Assembly (NCBI GenBank): GCA_942486035.1
Contig: CALNXK010000039.1
Span: 1,693,501-1,757,500 of the forward strand
Reading direction: 5' to 3'
Origin: Porites lobata
Taxonomy: Eukaryota; Cnidaria; Anthozoa; Scleractinia; Poritidae
Length of the DNA stretch: 64,000 nt
Below, piece by piece: positions 32,778 through 46,400 of this stretch; position 1 is the stretch's first letter, and every line of letters starts with the position of its first letter. Position numbers and translations under genes: made by a program. Below the pieces are notes generated by a model, which saw nothing but the letters and a program-made list of their open reading frames with translations, searched no databases and had not been told where the DNA came from.

Positions 32778-34417
32778 TAGTTAAACCGTCTAAAAATTGT
32801 AACTTTTTTGTTCGAAGTCGCGTAGTGCGAAAGAAAATTCGTTATGATCGTGATAAACAGCTCGCGATCTCAAAGTACGCGTGATGCGTTCGGAAAGCTT
32901 TTTGTACTGTATTACTGGTAGAGCGACTGAAATCCTTCGTATTGAGATTTAAAATACAATAGACCTTATAGATCGTCACCCCTGACGATTTTTTATGTAA
33001 TAAAGACACAGTGAAAGCCATTTGAATAAAATGCTTTTTGCTTTGTTTCCAAGTTTCTTTTCTTTACATTTTTTCAATTGTTTTCGTTTGAATAGCTCAC
33101 CAGTGCCCGCAAATTTTAAGGTTACCGGATACCTTCAGATGGAGAATTTTGTTAAAAAATTTTGACTTTAGGGTCATAGTAAAGTTTTAGTGTGGTCTTC
33201 ATGAGAAAGACAAACAAATGGAAAAGAGTGAATATTGGCGGGGAAGTGACGGTTTTTCGCTAGTACCGGAGGTAAAAGTTACACTTTTGATTGACAGCTC
33301 TATGGTGTTTTTCGCCAATTTCTCGGGAATTTCCATGGTCGGTGGATGGATATACAGGAATGTTTTTCTTTTAGTTATCGACTCAACGAAACTTTCTTTA
33401 TTTGTTTTGTTTGTGGTCCGTGGACGAGTGCAAAAAAGCGCACAAAGTGAAGGACGAAAGGGACGAAAGGGAGTCTCAATGAACAACGACACCGATTATC
33501 AACTAGCAACGAAAGAAATTTCTTAAAAATTTTGCGATACGCATTTGACAATAACAACAAATGGAAAAGAACGCTTCGACCATTCGTCTGAGCTGAGTCA
33601 TGGAGAGCTTCATGTTTACTCAGGGTAGTCAGGGTCAGCCTAAATAAAAATCATAAATAAGTATTAAATGTCTTATTTATTTGCCAATGCAGTAAACGAA
33701 AAGCTTAACCTATTTACTAGACCTGAAATAAAAGAAAACTACCCGTTACCCAGTCAGTTGCCTCGCTAATTATATCATCCTCTCTCTATGGGAAACATTG
33801 CTGCCAGTTATAGCCTTCGAAGGTGATTCGGACCTTCGCATTAAAAAAGTCCTTAAAAAATCCACAGTGCATTTTTTCAAAAAACGGTTGTTTTATAAGC
33901 TTAATTTGATATAGGGTTTTAGATATCCGCAACTTACTGCAATTTAGCCGGAACGTGCTACATTACTTGATAGTGAGACACCCCCGAAGTTATCCGGTAA
34001 CCTGTGACTTCGGTCACTTTTGTAACTGACGCTACACCTATAAAGTGAGCGCCTTCAAAAGGTAACTTGGCCCCATTTTTCTGCACATCAAGAGCTAACC
34101 TGCGAAAACAGGACGTTTTGCGGGAAACGTCCCCAGCGGCGAAGAGCGAGGAGAAACGGCTGTTTTCGCAGGCTAATATCGGCTGTTTTATGCAGGCGCA
34201 AAGGCTAGAGCCCAGGCTCTTGAGCTTTATGTCAAAATATAAGGATTTGTATGGACCAAGAAACACCCCCTGGATCTTAGTTAGGGTCTGCACGCGAACG
34301 AATCAGGACATGACTCAATGAACATCCAAAGTTCGTCCTTGTCCGTTTCTCGTGGTCGTGGGTTGCGCTATGAGCCCGCGATCTCACCGCATTCTTCTGA
34401 CGTGTCCATTTTCCAAG
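32778..34417. other. Divergent intergenic region between the RING-CH and SEC23IP-like genes
   Basis: It should contain both promoters. I found no clear TATA box. Open frames at 33199-33526 on both strands overlap and lack domains. A small inverted-repeat element is at 34089-34180. Confidence 0.5.
34089..34180. repeat. Small inverted-repeat element
   Basis: GCTAACCTGCGAAAACAG is mirrored by CTGTTTTCGCAGGCTAA about 50 bp later, with CGTTT/AAACG blocks inside. It lies about 240 bp upstream of the SEC23IP-like start codon. Confidence 0.65.
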
Positions 34418-37400
34418 ATGGCGGACAGACAGAAGACACAGAACTTTGATTCAGGTCAAAAACCTGCTCCTTTACACGGAATTTCCTTGGCAGATTTTGG
34501 AGGAAATTTAAATTTTGGACCAACTCTCGTGCCAGCATCCCAAACTCCACCAGTTTCCTCGATATTACAACCCACTGCAACCACGTCCTCGAGTAGAGGT
34601 ATGAACCAACTTTCAACAGTGTTTTCACCATAGAGCTTAGAAATGCCTCACGTGACGCTCCTCTTTAGTCATTTACGGTGTAGTCAAAGATTGTCTTTGC
34701 ATTCAGCTGGTATGACTACGTGATTTTGGTGTGAGTGGTTGAGAGTTTTGACAAGTGTTATCTTATTTCAAGGGCAGGAGAGTTGCTAAACGTTACCTGA
34801 CGTACAGGAGCGCTTGAGGGGAAGGAGGAGAGGGGGGGGGTGTTACGATATACGGGCGAGGAGGATAGCAAATGGCCTAATCCTATTAAACTATACTAAT
34901 TCCAGTCCATATCCCTAAGCAATTCCCCCTTTGCCCCTATTCTTGGTTTGCAACCATGTGAGAAAGCAGCCATGTTGGGGATCAAAACAATGCAAATTTT
35001 ATTCCCAAAATATGCGTGACAGCATAGCCACTGTGACATCACCTGCACCCACCACCTTGGAATTTCATTCCAGAGGAGTCTTATATAACCCCCCACCCGT
35101 CTGGAATTTCCTATTTTCTTTTAGTGGCCTAAATTTGTAGTATTTAGAAATTTTCCACTTTTTACCACTTAAAAATCACTGCTCACGTCATAAGACACAC
35201 CTTTTATTGTGTGGTTCCAGAAAATATCCATACCCCCACCAAGGAGGGAATTGGAAATTCTGAGGAGGTGGGGGGGTCATAGGCCCAGAAAATTCCAGAG
35301 TCGACGTGGGTTGGATGATAAAAATCACTTTCCAATGGGTTAATTTCGAACTCAGTACGAAAATTGCTACTTACTGATCTGGTAGATCATTTTTGAAGAC
35401 ATAAGTTTAAGCATATCATTTATGATTGCTTTTTCGTCTAAACCAGCTTTTCTTTCTTCCAAAAGCGTTATGTATGCGAATCCAAAGGAATTAGGCCCCT
35501 GTTAGGCCGACAAAAACTTGCCTTGTTGCATGCGTAATATTGGTTGTCTTTACACTAGGCTGTTAAGTAAGACTTAAGAGCCGCTAAGTTTTACTTAACC
35601 AAAAATTCGTGTATGAAGGCCTAAGTAAAATCTCAAGTAACTTTGCGTTGCATCTCATTAAAGTCAGAAAGTTGAAACGATTCAAGAAAGTTTCAAGTGA
35701 CTTGAAAACCATCCTTATGACCGACTTAGCTGACTTGCAGTTTTGCGGTTTCTTGAGCTTTGAGAAAGGCGAGACATGTCAATCAATCTTAATTTTGTTG
35801 CGTGGGAAAATAACCTGAAGTAAGAAAGAATCGGTTGTGTGTGAAGCTTTATTTTACTTGAAGTAACTAAAATTTACTTGTCTTGAAATATTTCTTAGCT
35901 TATTTAGGCTCTAGTGTAAAGACTACCATTGATCACCATTACTTGTTCAGTCTCCGTAGAGACATAAACACAGAACAGGTGTGGTTATGTAGCTCCAGTA
36001 CAAAAAACACTGGTGACTAGCTACCTTTCTTAGAATCACGTCAGACGATCGAAAAACTGTACACCAGTGAAAGTCTTGCTTCAAGAAGCAGAAGGTATAT
36101 GATGTAACGATTTCAGAATCTAGAATTTTTATTCTCCTTTTCGTTTCCCCTTAATTTTGTGGTTGAAAGTTTGACGTGTCAACATTATGGCCGTGGAGAC
36201 GGCTTCCCGCCATTTGGAAAAAAAAAATCATAAGTTTGCATATCAAGGTAAACAAAGGTTGCTTTGTAGGTAGTTTATTGTGTTCTAATTCAAGACCTCT
36301 CAATGAAATTAAATGAAAACCATTGCATACCCACAAACGGCGTCGTTCTTTACTTTGATAATCTTTTTTTGTGAAAATAAACTTTTCCAGAGGGATTGGG
36401 GGGTCTTTGTCTTATACTGTGGAAATTCTGGAGGGGTAGGGGGGGAGGTGGGTCATCAGTTCCTCACAAATATGGAAAATCCAGGGAGGTGGGGGAATCC
36501 TAGGTGAAATTCCCTCTGTGGTGGGGTATGGATATTTTCTGGAACCGCACATTATAGCTGATACATTTTTGATGTTTTTTGAAGGCAATATTTCAAACGT
36601 ACATATAGCACCCTTGATTAAGGTCATTTCAACTAAAACAATATTTTTATATGCCTTGAGTGCAAAGTTGGTCTCCCTAGGGGCTCATGTGTAGGACTTG
36701 CCTGTTTGCTTAAAAAATGTTAAGCTAAAAATCGAGGATGTGGCTTATCTATAAAACGATCTCTTCAAGTTTGTGTAAAGCAAATAAAGTGAATCAAACG
36801 CATGGCAAGCTAACTCGATGTCTTCAAAGGGATAGCCGTTTACCGTTTCACTACTGTCCGTTCAAATACTTTCAAAAATCCCTTTGAAGCATTTGACAAA
36901 CCAGTTGAAAAGTTTGAATATTTGTTTGCAAATTAGTAACATCCATTCAAATGCACATGGACGTCCCTAACCCTTTAGAAATTTCGGCTTTTTAATCCCC
37001 ACTCTCCTCCCCATCAGAAATTCCATTGATCAACTGTGAGGGAGGTATGGATATTTTTTGGAATGATACACAGGGTGTTCATTAGGCATCAGAGATTGGA
37101 GAATTCTTCTTCTTACTGCCTGCAACTGCTTGATGGTTTACTAAAATTAAGTAAGTTGTTTAAAAAAATATGCAAGTTGTGATCCGATCCAATCAAGTAC
37201 TAAGGTGTACACAGCTTTTCTTTTTATGGGCCACACATTTTGAGAAGAGAACATTGAAGAAAGAGTAAAATTATTGGGATCAAACGTTGATTTGAGAAAA
37301 AGAGGTCTTAAAATGAGGGAATGATGTTTCAAGAACTTAGCTCCTTCTAGGGTGCGGCCATGTCTCTCACTCCACTCCCCCTCCCCCTCCCAGGAAATTG

Positions 37401-40400
37401 CACCTCTGGGGCATTCTGGGGCATATTTTTTGCCTTACCGGCCATGAATGGTCCCTTACCTGCAGAGCAAAAATTTAGCAAGAACACTGGATAAAAATGG
37501 GTGTTAATCACCTATTAAAGTTGAGGGGCTGGTTAGGGGACGTGCCAAGTTTCCTAGATTATCTAGAATGGTTCTCAATAAAGGCAAAGTTCTTTGGAGC
37601 ACAAAACAAGACAATGAATCTGTTAGGTCTGTTCCAGACACCTCACTTCACATGAGCTGAATCAAATTCAAGTTCAGGCTGAACCAATAATTTAAGTAAT
37701 TTTAGGCTGGCTAATTGATTTAGATGCCACTCTTTATTAATATACAGTCAAAATGAATTAAAAAGGAAAAAAAAGCCTTTTTGTAAAATATGATTAAAAA
37801 TTATGCATTTGGTTCAGCTCATGTGTAGTTCAGCACCCGAATCAATGCTGGTCAACAGCCAGCAATCCAGCAATGTATTTTCACAGTTGATTACATGTAT
37901 GTTTTCTTTCACTGTTCAGCCACAGCAGAGTTGGAACAATATGGTGAGGTAGAGAGCTTTCTTGGTCAGCAAGGATCGTCACAACAGCAGGTCCAAACAC
38001 CTTTTCGTAGCCAGAAAGAATCCCCAGGGATGTTGCAAGAAAGGAATCAGAGTTCTCCATTCTTCACAATGTCTTCATCTTCATCTGGTGCACATGATGA
38101 CTTCCTTTCACCAGCTCAAAATGTAATGAACACTTCTTCGGGATACCAGACTCCCACTGCCAATTTAACAGCTGTGGGACCTGGGACATACACTCCATCA
38201 AGATCATCAACTACTCCACCCCAGTCTTTTCCTCCAACAGCAGCCAGCTGGTCCCAGTCCCCTCCTCAGCCTGTAAGCAACTCACCCCATACCCCGTCCT
38301 TTGGTTCCACTGTTTCACACCAAACCTCACCCCAGCCTGCGACCAGCTTGCCCCAGACTCTGCCCCAGCCTGTTGCCAGGGGGCCTCCCAGCACACCAAG
38401 CACATCAAGTACTACACAATCAACAGGGTCATCTCAACCACATACATCTCCTCAACCTCTGTCTCATTACAATGTCCCCTCATCTCAGCAAGTGCAAAGT
38501 GGGCCTGCACCTGTTCTTGAACCTGTCCAACCACACTGGTTCTACCGCAAGGGAGCTTCTGTGTGGGTACCATTCTCTTTTATAGACTCTGAGAACCTGG
38601 AGCAGGCATTGAAAAGTTCTTCAGCAAGTGGAGACAGAATCGTTGCCACTGATGGTGGACGGTATGATGTCAACCTTGATAAGAGGTTGCGCTACCCCCT
38701 TTATTGGGAAGAAGCTGTATCAGTAGTGCGAAGGTGCACTTGGTTTTGTAAAGGAGATGGAGAGTCTAAGCTTGTTCCTTATATGGAAGACATGGCAGCA
38801 AGGCTTGAGGTAAGGTATACAGTACCAAGTCATTGTTCAATCTAGAAATTAGTCAAAGTGGGTGATATGTCCCACATGGCATTTTAAATTGGGTTATTTC
38901 AAAAAGTGGTCTGGGTCAAACTATGATATTGAAACTTTGCACAACTGACATCATCAAACTGACTTCTCCAGCTTCACTGCCATCCTTATCCAGCTCAACT
39001 TCATGCTTTTCAGGTTCAACTGCCATTCTCTTTTACGTTAAAAATGAACTAAGCTTTTGTTGTTGTTTCATAATGAATAAAGAAAAAGAACAAATTCAAC
39101 AAATAAAGTGTGAATTTATCAGCAAAGCAACATATGCAAAACCTCGAAACGTACGCTCCAGTATTTCTCTGTACAGCGTGAAAGGCCTGACACAAAAACT
39201 ACTCATAAGTGTGTAGTCTGAAATGACAGTCATTTGGCACACTTATTTCAGGCTAGTAAGCATATCTTTTTAATTTTCTTAATATTGACCACATGTTTGG
39301 AAGTACTTGTATATGAGGTAACCTTTTTTGCATCAGTAAGATTCCACAATAATTTCATTTTGACGAATATTCTGCATCATTGACACAAAAATGTGGCCTA
39401 GATTAAACACTGTCCATTTCTATTTCCGATCTTGTCTAAATATGTTCTGTCAATGACTACCATGATGAGAAAAGCTGTGATCATAATGTCTTGAGCAAGG
39501 GAAAAAGAAAAAAAATCTGAGTCCCTGACAGGAATTGAACCTATGACCTTCTGTGCACTGCTTAAAAATTTAACATCATTGTAAGTTATTTGTCACACAC
39601 ATGATGCTTTTGACATTGCTGATCCTTGCAGTATACACAGGATGCATGTCATACATGAACCTTGTTTGTGGCCTAGCTTGCCACAAGTCCTTTGTAGCTC
39701 AGTGGTTGGAGCATCCAACCAGTGTGTGGAGGGCCACAGCTTCAATTGCTGTTGGGGATTTAGATTTTTTCTTTGTCCCGAACTCGTGACATGACGATCA
39801 CATCTTTTCTCATTTCTTCATCAAGCTTAAAATTTACCTTCATTCTTCATTTATCAATTACCATGATTTTGATAATGAAATGATTCTTCTTGGTGTACCT
39901 GGGGGCAAGAGTGGTGTAGTAATAGTGGTGAGAGCCCAGGATGGACTTGAAGTTTGTTGTCCTTGTTCTCTCCCTCTTTTTGAAAGCAACAAATTCATGC
40001 CTAAATTCCAGTTAGATCTGGGACATAGTAAGAAAAGAACTCCTCTGTGCATCCACTATCAGAAAATCATTTGTCATCATTATCATCTTATTATTGTTAT
40101 TATAATAATGTTTTAAATTATCATTCAATGCTAATTTTTCTTCGTTTTCATTGGCTTAGAGCCTAACACATGACCTGCAAAAAGCTGCCTACAAATAATG
40201 GTCTGCTCATGGCCAATGTCTTCCATTTGTGTTCGACTGCAAATAATATTTCGCCCATGTGTAAATGAAACCACCGTTTCTCCTTCTTGCGATTGCTCTT
40301 GCGTGAAAATGGCAGATTTCTTTGCTTCCCAAAGATATTAATTATTAAAACTCGGTGATCGATTTATAAAACAATAATATAGAACTCAGTTATTGCAAAA

Positions 40401-43400
40401 TATCCTGATTTGTCAGTGTAATTATTGATCTGCTCGCCACTGACAATCACAATATTTTGCTCAACCTAGTCCACTAATAATTGATTGTTAATTATTCAAT
40501 AATTATTTTATTCTGCGTTAAAGATCCTCTTACATCATTAATGAAGCTTGATTGTAATTGCAACCTGTCTTGCTTTTTTGTTGTAACACAAGTTTCATGG
40601 TGGACTTACATTGTGTTTAATATAGCAGTTTGCACTCTTTGATCATAAATGAAAATGCCTGGTAAAATTTGTGTTACAGCAAGCATTGTACTATGCGAAT
40701 CAAGTTCTACATTGTACTCATCAGAATGATTCTTGCGGAGCTCTTACAACAATGAGAACCTTGGGCTACACCTCCAGCAAATGTTCAACATGGCACATCA
40801 AAATTGCATGGCAAGTTGCAAGGAAAAAAAAAATTCGCTATGGCAATGCTTGACACGCAGTACCTTTCTATCAAACTATGTTTTGATCCTTTTTCAGGCA
40901 GATTTTCTTTTGGCTTCTCGTGAGAATAAGTGGCCACGTAGAGTTGAATTATCTGCTGGAGAGTACATTATGATGCATAATGCTAATGTTATGGTGCATT
41001 TTGTGCCCAATAATGAGAATGAAAACTGGAGTGGAGAGGACTCTGTAGCAAGGCCACGGGTTGTGAGACGAGGAATAGCAGATATTGAAGACGAAATTGA
41101 TGATGGTGGGTGATTATTCGTAGCATTTCCATGTATTTCAATAAATTGAGGGCTTACAGTTGAAACTTGAGAGGCAATTTGTGGTTTTTTAATTTTGCTT
41201 CGTGAATTAATGGCATTAGTACTGAAAAACTTAGTAAAGAAATTACTATTGTTCTGAATTGTTCTTACATTGAACCCTTGAGATTGCACAGTCTGCAAAT
41301 AATCATTACACCTCTTTCAAAACAATCCAAGGATTTTAAAAGTTTTCCAAAAAACCTACATGTAGTAAATGCCCAACAAAAACAGCAACAACAACAACAA
41401 CAACAACAAAACAAACAAAAAAAAAACAGGGCCAAGAAGAGCAAAAGAAGTAGGGAGGAACGAAAGTGAAAGGTAATTGGTGAGGGAGTCTAAAAGGCAG
41501 GGTTCTGCTTGAACTATATACAGCATTTCAGTCAGTTTTCACTCTTTAGCCAGACAATAAACAGGAAACGGGTCAACTATAATGTGGCTTCAAAAGACAT
41601 TTTTCAGCAAAATTTCCTGTGTACATGCAGTGGTGTCCAAAAATGAATTTAATAGACATGTACTTTTTTCGGTTTTGTTACTTTTGGGAAGTTGTTTTGG
41701 TTCTACTTTCCTAGTATTTTTTTGTGAGAGTAGTTGGAGTCCATGCTTGTACAAGCCAGAGGAAATCCCCTGCTCTCAACCCCTGGCCTTCAGTGACAGC
41801 ATTGCAATAACACAATAAATAATTAAACAGTTTTGTGGTACAATAAATGATTATTTTGTTGCTAATGCTCTTTTTTAGGAGAACCGGCTCAGATTGATCA
41901 CCTAATATTTGTTGTTCATGGGATTGGTCCTATTGCAGACTTGAACTTTAGGAGTATTGTTGAATGTGGTGAGTATCTGATACTCAGCTTAACTTAATGC
42001 TTCATTTGTCTTTTATTTTGAGGCAGATGTTAGTCACTCAATTTTAGTGAACTATTAGCCATGAGAAATTAGATGTATCCAACATTATTATCAAGACTGA
42101 AGAAACATTAAGTGTGAAAGTTGCTGCGAGAGGGAGGAAGGGCTGGGAGAAAACACTACACAGAAATGGCAAGCAAGCAACAAGGCCTTAGCAAATACCC
42201 TTTGTGAAGAACCGCAAGCAAGCAACTGCATAATTTATACAAGTCACAAGGTGCCCCTGCTAAAAGCATGGGGTCACCCCCAGCATTGTTGGGAAAACTG
42301 CTGACCAGCCTTGCTTTGAGGTTAACTTTGCCTAAATTACATTTAGATAGATCTAATTTTGCAAAATGTTAATGTGAGGTGAAGTTTGATGGAAGATAAT
42401 TTAATTGTAATAAGGGCCTTAATTATTAAGTTCCCTCTGTTGACTCCCGGCTTCCTCTCTCAAACCTTATTCAAAGATATGAGGCATCCTTTTTTAGGAA
42501 ATGCCACTCACCACAAAATTGATTATACAAGTTCTAATGGTGTTAACTAACCATTTTCGTTAAGGCTGTTTAGCTGAATACGTGGTGAGAACTCTAAATG
42601 TTGATCATAGTTTTCTAGTACAGCAGCTGTACACACAACATAGTTATCATCTAATGAGGTGTTTTTAAGCCTGTCTGGTAATGTTTCATTCTGTTCCAGT
42701 TGATGATTTTCGTAGAATGAGTCTCCAAATGTTGGCTGACCACCATGATGAGTTATCTAGGGGACGTGCCATCGGCAGGGTGGAGTTCTTACCAGTACAG
42801 TGGCACTCTAGACTTCATAATGACTCAACAGGTGTAGATAAGTAAGTCAAGTCAACCTAGTGATAAGCCTTGATATTGCATTCATACTTTCTCAGCTCTG
42901 TTTCAATCAGTGACTTTAGTAGCCTGTCACAGGCTCCAAGATAGAAATGCAGCGATTATGAAACCTGAAGTGATGCGAAAAACATGCTCTACATAATTAT
43001 CTTTGAGCTTGGCACAGGCAATGTATTTAGTGAAGTCAAAGAAAGATTAAGTTTTTGTAAAAATGATATAGATTTAGCAAGGGTCAAAAGCGAAGTTCTC
43101 TTGGGATTTTTTAGAAAAGTCTTTCTATAGTAATTCGACTTTTGACATAAATAAGAAACAAACTGAAATGGACTTGAGCTTGCAATCAATTAGAAACAAT
43201 GAATCAGAACTTGTGAGCGTAGAACTATAAGAAGAAGAAGAAGAAGAAAAAACAAAAACAAAAAAACTCGTGACCTGAATGAGTTTTAAACCTGAGCCGG
43301 CGATACAGTCATGTTATACTGGTCAGCAGATACACTGGTTTGAAAGCTGTCAATTAACATGGATGTCTGAGTTAAACACAGATTGTATACCTTGGACTTC

Positions 43401-46400
43401 AAGCTAGTAAGCGTGATATTTCACATCCGCTAACATGAAGGGCAGACTTACGTACATACGTATGGGTGGACGAACGTACGGACGGACGATTTTGGCGAAA
43501 CCAAAATTTCTTGGATGGATGGATAAACAAATTTCATTACCCATGGTGTTCCGCTACACGCGTGTACAAGACCCTCATTATAAAAAAATCTATTAAACGT
43601 TTTTTACATTGAAAATACTGCAAATCGAGAGTACTGTTTCTGTATTGAGCGAGACGGGTTTTATTGTCAGACGAAGAAATTATGATCGTTGCAGTAATAG
43701 ATGGCAGGTATTCGCCCTCATGAATTAAATACCCTACATTAACTGCATAAATTAGTTTACGGCGGTATTCATTTAAGAGTCCTTTTCTCAATCAAAAGTC
43801 AAAGTTGCTATTTGTACTTTACCTCTGTAGAAGACTTCAGTCCATTTCTTTGGGAAGCATACGGCGTCTTCGAGAGTTCACCAACAGTACCCTTTTGGAC
43901 ATACTATTTTACACTAGCCCAACATACTGTCAAGTAAGTTTTATCCACACGTACAGCTGTAAGGGTAGTTCTCAGTAGAACCTTGCTTCAACGGGTTTTT
44001 TTACCAAGTTTTGATGAGGACCATTGGAGAAAATGCGTCTACACCGCCGAAAAGAGCGCCTTAACATTTAAGTTTGGTTCTTATGACTAAAAGTTCGACG
44101 TTAGAGGCTTTTTCGGGGTGCCCATTATTATAATTTTTGACGAGGGAAAGTTGCATTTCAAAATCTCACAGGCTTAGAACAATATTTAAGGGAGATTTGT
44201 GTCAGTAATTTATTTTTCAATGTGCAAATGATGATACTCCGGCATTAACTAGAAATTCCGTTTTTCTTCTGGGACTTGTAAATTTTGGATCTTACTAATT
44301 CATAATGTAATTATATCATAAAAATTTCCCAAATCCCCATCTGTCAGCACAGGTAGCCCAAGCTGGAAATACAGTGTCTGACCATCTGCATTGTTGCTAA
44401 ACCTTCGAAATATTAGGGTTTGTATGGGAGGAAAACGATTGTTTCTGTTTCCTACAAATGTGAAAGGATTTAAATAAATTGGAAACCTCTCAGGAAAGAA
44501 GAAACATTCAATTTAAGTGAGGTCAGCCTATTAGATATTGGAATCCTTTCACATTGTAGCTTACCGAAGCAGTAGTTTCTCCCCCATAAAACTCCTTATA
44601 TTTCGAAGGTTACGCAAGATTGCCGATAGTCATATGAGCTCGGGCTTCTTGTACTGTCAGTTACTTCATTTGTATAATGCTAAAAGGGCGCTAACACTCT
44701 CTTCACGCAAATTCCAGAATGTCCAATTCATCTTTTCATTACTTTCGTTTAACGTTTTCCCTTTCCGTGAACAGAACATTGTTAACACAGTTGGCGAAGA
44801 AATCAAGCGATTGCTGGAAATCTTCAAGATAAGGAATCCCATGTTTAATGGCAAATATTCAGTGTGTGGGCATAGCTTAGGTAGGAAATGGCATTCTCTT
44901 AATTTTCCTTTCTTTGTCGACTCTTTTGATCTTATCACTGGCAAAGGTATTAATGTTCTTTTATTTTGGTCCATTGACACTGTTGAGCATCCACTGGCCG
45001 ACAGAATGGGCCATTTTCGAGCTGCCCAAAGTTTTTGTTTCAAAGCGAGGTCAAGTGCGAAGCTATTGCTATGAAAATGTTTATTTATTGTCATGCGAAC
45101 AAACCTCATTTTTACAAGAAAGGTTTTGGACTTAACCTCGTTTTGGAAGTGAGAGTTTTGCAAACTGAGAAATGACCTAAGGTGTTAAAAAATGGCCTGC
45201 AATAGTCCATTTTCGAGTTCGTTATGATCGCTGAATTAAAGAAGAAGTGAAGGCATATTTTTTACAGCCGTAGCCTCCATCTGAAGTAATATATTCACAA
45301 AATCCAACGAGAAAAAGACCTGTTCATACTACTACTACTACTACTCTGTCTATTGTGTATATTCAAATTTCAAACACTTACTTGCCAGAATTTCTGAATA
45401 TTTTACTTTACGTCGAGGCTAACCCTGTATGAATGTGTTGTTAATGTTTGTATTCAGCGGTAATTTTTAATTAGAAACTGGACTATTCAAGCTTGTTGCG
45501 CGTTATTGACTTTCTGATTACTCAGTTCATGTTTTATTAACTCAACACCATATTATCTAGATATACCATCATTTCTTTAAAAGTTTTTTGTTTTATTTAC
45601 TTTTTTGTCGCTGGTTTTTGGCCGAGGAAAAACTTCCAACATGTTTGATCTAAAAATTACCAACATGAAATTTTGCAGGGAAAGATTTTGTTTTGAGGTT
45701 GCTTTGTTGATCACCCGTGTAGTATTAACTCTTTCCAGTCGTTTCCAGTGCTCCCGTTTGAAGTTGCATTATAAGACTGGCTGACCCAGATTCCCAGAGA
45801 AAAATTCTGGTACACTACCCACGCCTTCTTTTAAAGCATTCCATGCTGCCATGTAACGAGTTGGAGCTTTGGTAGTACAATTATCGCATTTTTCTCATGC
45901 TTTAGGGGCACCGAACGACATTTTCCTTTTAAATACATCAAAAACGCTTTTTAGATTTTTAGGCTATCCAAAGCTTTTAGATCTCTATATGCATTCTAAG
46001 CAGGGCTATAAAATTTGTATCTGTCCGGTCATCCTAGGACAACTTGAGCCTTTCTGAATTGACAAGCGCTTAAGCATTATTTCCCGGAAAATTATAGATG
46101 CAATTTATAACTTAACGAAGATGAGAAAGTTTCTCCATCACATTTTCGTATCCGAAATTTTAAGTTTCCTTTTTGTACGAGTAATAGGTAAACGTCATCT
46201 ATAAAATTCAACTTTAGAAAATAGCAGGGGATTTCTTAGATAAGTCTCGAAAGTCGTACATGAATGAAACGATTATCTAGAAACTTTTAGCCTTCCTGAA
46301 CCTATAGAAAATTCTAGGCAGAAATTGCTTCTTCGAACAGATATTTTGCAGAAAATGGTTCTTGGGTGCCCCTTATACTTTGATCAGTCTGAGAATCAAA

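Noticed and set aside
33199..33560. Overlapping open frames on both strands between divergent genes
   Set aside because: Neither has a recognisable motif, and mutual overlap on opposite strands suggests absence of stops by chance.
44538..45163. 178-codon plus-strand frame and 165-codon minus-strand frame
   Set aside because: The plus frame runs in from intron sequence through the real lipase exon (44775-44880). The minus frame is its antisense shadow.
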